Source: Desulfatitalea sp. (lineage in GTDB: Bacteria; Desulfobacterota; Desulfobacteria; Desulfobacterales; Desulfosarcinaceae). From it: a stretch of DNA of 8,384 nt. The first letter of the stretch is position 1. Every line of letters starts with the position of its first letter. Positions 4,970 to 8,384 of this stretch are shown here, piece after piece. The notes beneath the pieces were generated by a model. It searched no databases. It worked only from the letters and a program-made list of their open reading frames with translations, and had not been told where the DNA came from. The DNA lies in the NCBI GenBank assembly GCA_013041835.1, contig JABDRH010000540.1, forward strand, positions 1-8,384, given 5' to 3'. The translations under genes and the position numbers were made by a program.

Positions 4970-7600
4970 TTATGAGCCGATCACCCCGCGCGACCGTTCC
5001 TGCAGGTGTTGGAGCAGATTCAGGGCCTCGATCGGCGTGATGGCATTCAAATCGAGATGCTGCAGTCGATCGCAGATCTCCTTTTCAACGGGTTGAAACA
5101 GCTCAAGTTGAACCGGCGCCGGGGGTGCAGCGCCTGTATCAGGTCCGGCTTCGGCCACGCTGCTTCCTGTTGGCGCATGGTTTTCCACGCGCGTCAAGAC
5201 GATCTTGGCCTTGCGGATCACCGCATCGGGAATTCCCGCAAGGCGTGCCACCTGGATGCCATAACTTCGGTTGGTGCCTCCCGGTACCAGTTTGCGCAGG
5301 AATATGACTTGGTCGTTCCACTCCTTGACGGCAATATTGAAATTGTTCACCCGCGGTTTGATCCGGGCCAGTTCCACCAGTTCATGGTAGTGAGTGGCGA
5401 ACAGGGTCTTGACGCCAACACCCTTTAAATCGTGAAGATACTCCACCACGGCCCAGGCGATGCTCAATCCATCGTAGGTACTTGTACCCCGGCCGATCTC
5501 ATCCATGATGATCAGACTCCGCCGGGTGGCATTATTGAGAATGTTGGCGGTCTCCTGCATCTCCACCATGAAGGTGCTCTGACCGGCGGAAAGATTGTCC
5601 AATGCCCCCACCCGGGTAAAAATGCGGTCTGTTACTCCGATATCAGCCGAAACGGCGGGAACGAAACCACCCATTTGCGCCATGATCACATGCAGGGCCA
5701 CTTGACGCAGGATCGTGGACTTTCCCGCCATGTTGGGTCCGGTGATGACCAGAACCTGATCGCTCTCGTCATCCAGGGTCACGCTGTTGGGCACAAAGCG
5801 TTCACCGCGAATCATACGTTCCACCACCGGATGACGCCCCTCTTTGATGCGAATCGTCCCATGAGTATTGATGGACGGCCGGCAGTAGTCATTTTGGTCG
5901 GCTGTCTGCGCCAGCGCCAGCAGGCAATCTATCCGCGCCACGAAGCGTGCCGCGACCTGCAGGTCGTCGCCAGCAGCGCGCACGCGTTCACGGATTTGCT
6001 CAAAAAGAGTCAGCTCCAAGGCGCATTGCCGCTCTTCGGCGCCCAGGACTTTATTTTCGAATTGTTTGAGTTCATCGGTGATATACCGCTCGGCATTGAC
6101 CAAAGTCTGCTTGCGTACATAGTGGGCCGGCACCAGCTTGGTCTGAGCCTTGGACACTTCGATGTAGTATCCGAACACCTTATTATAGCGCACCTTCAAG
6201 GTGGCAATGCCGGTTGCCTCACGCTGGCGCACTTCCAGTTGAGCCAGATAGCCTTTTGCATCGCGGCTGATACGAATCAGTTCGTCCAGTTCCGCGTGAT
6301 ATCCGGGCCGAATCATGCCACCTTCATGAATTGTGGGAGGCGGTTCGTCGCAGATCGCCTTCTGAATAAGGCTGCTCAACGCGCTAAGAGGCGCAAGGGG
6401 CAAAGAACTGCGGTACAGGTCGCTGGTAAGGGCTGCCGCCATATCCCAAATCTCCGGCAATTTGCCCAGGGAACGGCCCAGGCCAAGCAAATCGCGAGCA
6501 TTGGCATGCCCCATAATAATTTTGCTGTTGAGCCGTTCGAGGTCATACACCTGTGATAGGGAGTGGATAAGGCGTCGGCGTTGGTCGGCGTTGGTCACGG
6601 CCTCCTCTACCGCATCCAGTCGGCGTCCGATGCGCTCGGGAGAAAGCAAGGGATAGCGCAGCCATTGTTTGAGCATGCGGCCACCCATGGGGGTCGTGGT
6701 GTGGTCGATTACGGCAGCCAGGGTACCCTGTCGTGAGCCGTTGCGGATATTGTGCTCCAGTTCGAGATTGAGTCGGCTCGTATGGTCGATTACCAGGTGA
6801 TCTTCAAGGCTATAGCTTTCAATGCGTCTCAGATGTTCCACTGCCTGTTTTTGGGTCTGCGCGACGTAATGCAACAAAGCGCCGGCCGCACCCAAAGCGA
6901 CGCTCATCTGCTCGCACCCAAATCCTTCCAATGACTGGGTGTGCATCTGTGCCAAAAGCTGTCTGCGTCCTTTACGCTGATCGAACAAAGCGGCTTCCAA
7001 CCGGTTGACGGTTCGTCCGTTCATTCGGGAGGCGACTTCGCTCAAGGGGTCGTCAGCGTTAATGGCGTCCGGCATCAACACTTCACGCGGATCGACCCGC
7101 TGCAGTTCCTCGAAGATCTTGTCGGACAAACGGGTTTCCACGACACGGAACAAGCCGGTGGAGATATCAAGATATGCAAGGCCGAGCATTTCCCTGTTCT
7201 GGTTCAAGGCCAGCAGGTAGTTGTTGGACTTGGCATCCAGCAACTCATCTTCCACGATCATGCCAGGTGTGACCACCCGTACGACTTCTCGCTTGACCAA
7301 TCCTTTGGCGACCGCAGAATCCTCCACCTGATCGCAGATGGCCACTTTATGCCCCTGCTCGATAAGGCGCGCGATGTAGCCTTTGGCTGCGCGATAGGGC
7401 ACACCGCACATGGGAACGGGATCGGCTTCGTTTTTATTGCGTGAGGTAAGCGTGATCTCCAGCAACCGCGAGGCCTGGCGGGCATCCTCGAAGAACATCT
7501 CGTAAAAATCACCCATGCGGTAGAACAAAATGGCATCCGGGTACTGCGTTTTAATGGAAAGATACTGCTGCAGCATGGGGGTGGGTTTGGACGAACTCAT
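4970..7600 (-). CDS. mutS: DNA mismatch repair protein MutS
   Basis: Dimeric ATPase that recognises mismatches and small loops and, with MutL, starts strand-directed repair. 876 residues, full length (E. coli 853). The mismatch-binding Phe-X-Glu is seen in GDFYEMF (Phe32, Glu34). The connector and lever/clamp core follow (about 130-560), with the lever stretch IIMGHANARDLLGLGR. ATPase domain: Walker A GPNMAGKST at 621-629, signature NLSAGQSTFMVEM, Walker B LIIMDE ending at Asp700-Glu701, then GRGTSTYDG, and the conserved FATHYHEL. The C-terminal tail carries QLELF at 831-835, matching the beta-clamp binding motif QLxLF, then a helical region like the MutS tetramerisation segment. Start ATG 7598-7600 overlaps the lapA-like stop as ATGA with no strong Shine-Dalgarno, so translation is probably coupled. 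The amidase gene follows after 15 bases. No frame damage or missing key residue is seen. Confidence 0.99.
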   Translation of the reverse strand: MSSSKPTPMLQQYLSIKTQYPDAILFYRMGDFYEMFFEDARQASRLLEITLTSRNKNEADPVPMCGVPYRAAKGYIARLIEQGHKVAICDQVEDSAVAKGLVKREVVRVVTPGMIVEDELLDAKSNNYLLALNQNREMLGLAYLDISTGLFRVVETRLSDKIFEELQRVDPREVLMPDAINADDPLSEVASRMNGRTVNRLEAALFDQRKGRRQLLAQMHTQSLEGFGCEQMSVALGAAGALLHYVAQTQKQAVEHLRRIESYSLEDHLVIDHTSRLNLELEHNIRNGSRQGTLAAVIDHTTTPMGGRMLKQWLRYPLLSPERIGRRLDAVEEAVTNADQRRRLIHSLSQVYDLERLNSKIIMGHANARDLLGLGRSLGKLPEIWDMAAALTSDLYRSSLPLAPLSALSSLIQKAICDEPPPTIHEGGMIRPGYHAELDELIRISRDAKGYLAQLEVRQREATGIATLKVRYNKVFGYYIEVSKAQTKLVPAHYVRKQTLVNAERYITDELKQFENKVLGAEERQCALELTLFEQIRERVRAAGDDLQVAARFVARIDCLLALAQTADQNDYCRPSINTHGTIRIKEGRHPVVERMIRGERFVPNSVTLDDESDQVLVITGPNMAGKSTILRQVALHVIMAQMGGFVPAVSADIGVTDRIFTRVGALDNLSAGQSTFMVEMQETANILNNATRRSLIIMDEIGRGTSTYDGLSIAWAVVEYLHDLKGVGVKTLFATHYHELVELARIKPRVNNFNIAVKEWNDQVIFLRKLVPGGTNRSYGIQVARLAGIPDAVIRKAKIVLTRVENHAPTGSSVAEAGPDTGAAPPAPVQLELFQPVEKEICDRLQHLDLNAITPIEALNLLQHLQERSRGVIGS
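6576..6595 (-). repeat. Perfect 10-bp tandem duplication inside mutS
   Basis: On the plus strand cggcgttggt occurs twice in direct succession (6576-6585 and 6586-6595). It lies in the mutS core region, around residues 335-341 (TNADQRR). Ten is not a multiple of three, so losing or gaining one unit would shift the mutS frame. Two copies only, so it may be chance. Confidence 0.85.
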
Positions 7601-7917
7601 ATCTGCTTCAGTGCTTCGACATCGGCTTTGAGCGCATCAATGGCCTGTTGCTGGGTGTTGATGGTCCGTTGGTGTTCCCGCTTCTCGCGAGTAGCCCGGA
7701 ATCGGTCCGACAGACCGAACAAATAGGCGAGCAACCAGCCAAGCAGGAAAAAGGATATAAACCATACCGCCACAGGAAACCGAGGGGATGTGTATGCCGT
7801 AAATACCAGGTCGAGTGCCATGGCGTGTCCGGGGAAAAAGAAATCACGGTTTTGAAAGATGATTGCGCCGAGACTTCCGATGACCAAGCCCCAAATGGTG
7901 ATTTTGACCTTCGGCAT
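7597..7917 (-). CDS. LapA/DUF1049-like small inner-membrane protein
   Basis: A 106-residue protein with the LapA-domain layout: a first membrane helix about 6-21 ending in FQN (Gln22-Asn23, the residues usually found after helix one in this family), a short periplasmic loop, a second helix about 48-69, and a charged C-terminal coiled coil about 74-105 rich in Arg, Lys, Glu and Gln. E. coli LapA works with LapB in controlling lipopolysaccharide assembly; the role of this distant homologue is inferred and no LapB partner is in the window. The start at 7917 has a purine-rich AAGGAGAGGAGG just upstream. The TGA stop overlaps the mutS ATG (ATGA), so the two are co-transcribed and likely translationally coupled. 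Family assignment rests on pattern recognition; the topology is clear. Confidence 0.78.
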   Translation of the reverse strand: MPKVKITIWGLVIGSLGAIIFQNRDFFFPGHAMALDLVFTAYTSPRFPVAVWFISFFLLGWLLAYLFGLSDRFRATREKREHQRTINTQQQAIDALKADVEALKQI

Positions 7918-7918
7918 G

Positions 7919-7930
7919 CCTCCTCTCCTT
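7919..7930 (-). promoter_or_regulatory. Strong Shine-Dalgarno of the lapA-like gene
   Basis: AAGGAGAGGAGG on the minus strand ends one base before the ATG at 7917; the AAGGAG part gives a seven-base spacing. This strong site also serves mutS indirectly, because mutS has no clear site of its own and starts inside the lapA-like stop. Confidence 0.7.
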
Positions 7931-7958
7931 GTGGAAATAATCGATATCGCTCACTAAA

Positions 7959-7990
7959 TTAATAGTATTAGGTATAATTTTCACTATTAA
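7959..7990. promoter_or_regulatory. Perfect 8-bp inverted repeat, possible operator/promoter of the lapA-mutS-amidase unit
   Basis: TTAATAGT (7959-7966) and ACTATTAA (7983-7990) form a perfect inverted repeat with a 16-base gap in the AT-rich spacer upstream of the lapA-like gene. On the minus strand the two arms overlap a weak sigma-70-like pair, TTAATA as -35 and TACTAT as -10 with a 17-base spacer (four of six matches each). The two half-sites, 24 bases centre to centre, are spaced like those of a dimeric regulator bound across a promoter. The stem is too AT-rich for a terminator. Promoter function is inferred. Confidence 0.4.
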
Positions 7991-7993
7991 AAC

Positions 7994-8384
7994 TCAACCT
8001 ATTTTTTCTTTTTCCGCGTTAAGCGGCACCACTTCCAATCGACCCCAGGCCCCCATTCGATCCCCGACAATGATCAGGATGCCCATGACGCCGTCCACGC
8101 ACCGCCCCCAGGCGATGGCCTCGTGGATATCATCGGGCCGATGCACCCGGTTGCCTATGGCGGTGGCCATGGCATCGGCCAGCGCACCATTCGAACTCGC
8201 CACACACACGGCATCAGCGCGACCCAGACTGAGGGAGTGCCCAACGGTCCCCGAGGAAGTGCACACCGCCTGTATATGATCGTCGGGTGACACGGTGAGA
8301 CCGATTTTAAGGCTTAGGGGCGAGTCGCCGGCATACACGGCAATGGTGATCGGCGTCTTGCATTTAAGGAAGATGTCGCCGCCG
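7994..8384 (-). CDS. UPF0280 (COG2122, ApbE-like) family protein, C-terminal 129 residues
   Basis: Partial gene whose 5' end is outside the window; the frame is open to the edge, and the visible part begins GGDIFLKCKTPITIAVYAGD. Family landmarks: NGGD-like start, YAGDSPLSLKIGL, VCTSSGTVGHSLSLGRADAVCV, ALADAMATAIGNRV and IVGDRMGAWG near the end. UPF0280 proteins are distantly related to the ApbE flavin transferase fold, but their reaction is not established. Members of COG2122 have been linked genetically to sulfide assimilation/homocysteine formation in methanogens and sulfate reducers (from memory). A GTG at 8336-8338 is in frame but lies inside conserved family sequence, so it is not the start. 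The stop is 76 bases before the lapA-like start, with an inverted repeat between, so it may be a separate unit. Confidence 0.92.
   Translation of the reverse strand, partial: GGDIFLKCKTPITIAVYAGDSPLSLKIGLTVSPDDHIQAVCTSSGTVGHSLSLGRADAVCVASSNGALADAMATAIGNRVHRPDDIHEAIAWGRCVDGVMGILIIVGDRMGAWGRLEVVPLNAEKEKIG

Noticed and set aside
5432..6556. A 374-codon plus-strand open frame
   Set aside because: It is fully antisense to mutS across its conserved ATPase and lever regions; the apparent protein is rich in His, Gln and Gly in a way expected from the complement of mutS codons.
1..8384. CRISPR array, tRNA/rRNA genes, insertion sequences, phage or defence genes
   Set aside because: No regular spaced repeats, no cloverleaf or rRNA-like stretch, no transposase or integrase motif and no gap large enough to hide one; nothing supports a mobile or defence system here.

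Overview
The window is a dense, almost entirely minus-strand stretch of a bacterial chromosome. It reads, from high to low coordinates: UPF0280 family protein (5' end outside the window), LapA/DUF1049-type small membrane protein, DNA mismatch repair protein MutS, an AmiC-type N-acetylmuramoyl-L-alanine amidase, an enoyl-CoA hydratase, a possible 35-codon ORF, a 73-residue two-helix membrane protein, and a GAF-fused GspE/PilB-type secretion/pilus ATPase whose 3' end lies outside the window. No rRNA, tRNA, CRISPR array, insertion sequence or phage gene is visible. All large plus-strand open frames are antisense shadows of these genes.

The combination suggests a Gram-negative, anaerobic Desulfobacterota (deltaproteobacterial) genome, possibly a sulfate reducer of the Desulfosarcina/Desulfobacter type. 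The pointers are a GAF domain fused to the GspE/PilB ATPase, a UPF0280 (COG2122) protein, a periplasmic AMIN-domain amidase and mid-50s percent GC judged by eye. This assignment is inference; no marker here fixes the taxon.

Layout: lapA-like and mutS overlap by four bases (ATGA), mutS and the amidase are 15 bases apart, and the amidase and the enoyl-CoA hydratase are about 50 bases apart with a strong Shine-Dalgarno before the hydratase. These four genes look like one transcription unit mixing envelope, repair and lipid/acyl-CoA functions. A roughly 240-base leader with a bulged stem-loop and a possible tiny ORF separates them from a second unit, the 73-residue membrane protein plus the GAF-GspE/PilB ATPase. 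A 76-base AT-rich gap with a perfect 8-bp inverted repeat separates UPF0280 from lapA and is the best candidate promoter/operator for the mutS unit.

Most of the content is ordinary housekeeping and I see no clear new defence or mobile system. The points most worth checking are a 10-base G homopolymer in the amidase gene, placed so that a one-base slip would remove the whole catalytic domain; the structured leader and mini-ORF ahead of the pilus/secretion ATPase unit; and a GAF-containing ATPase whose MshEN-like domain has lost the usual c-di-GMP motif.
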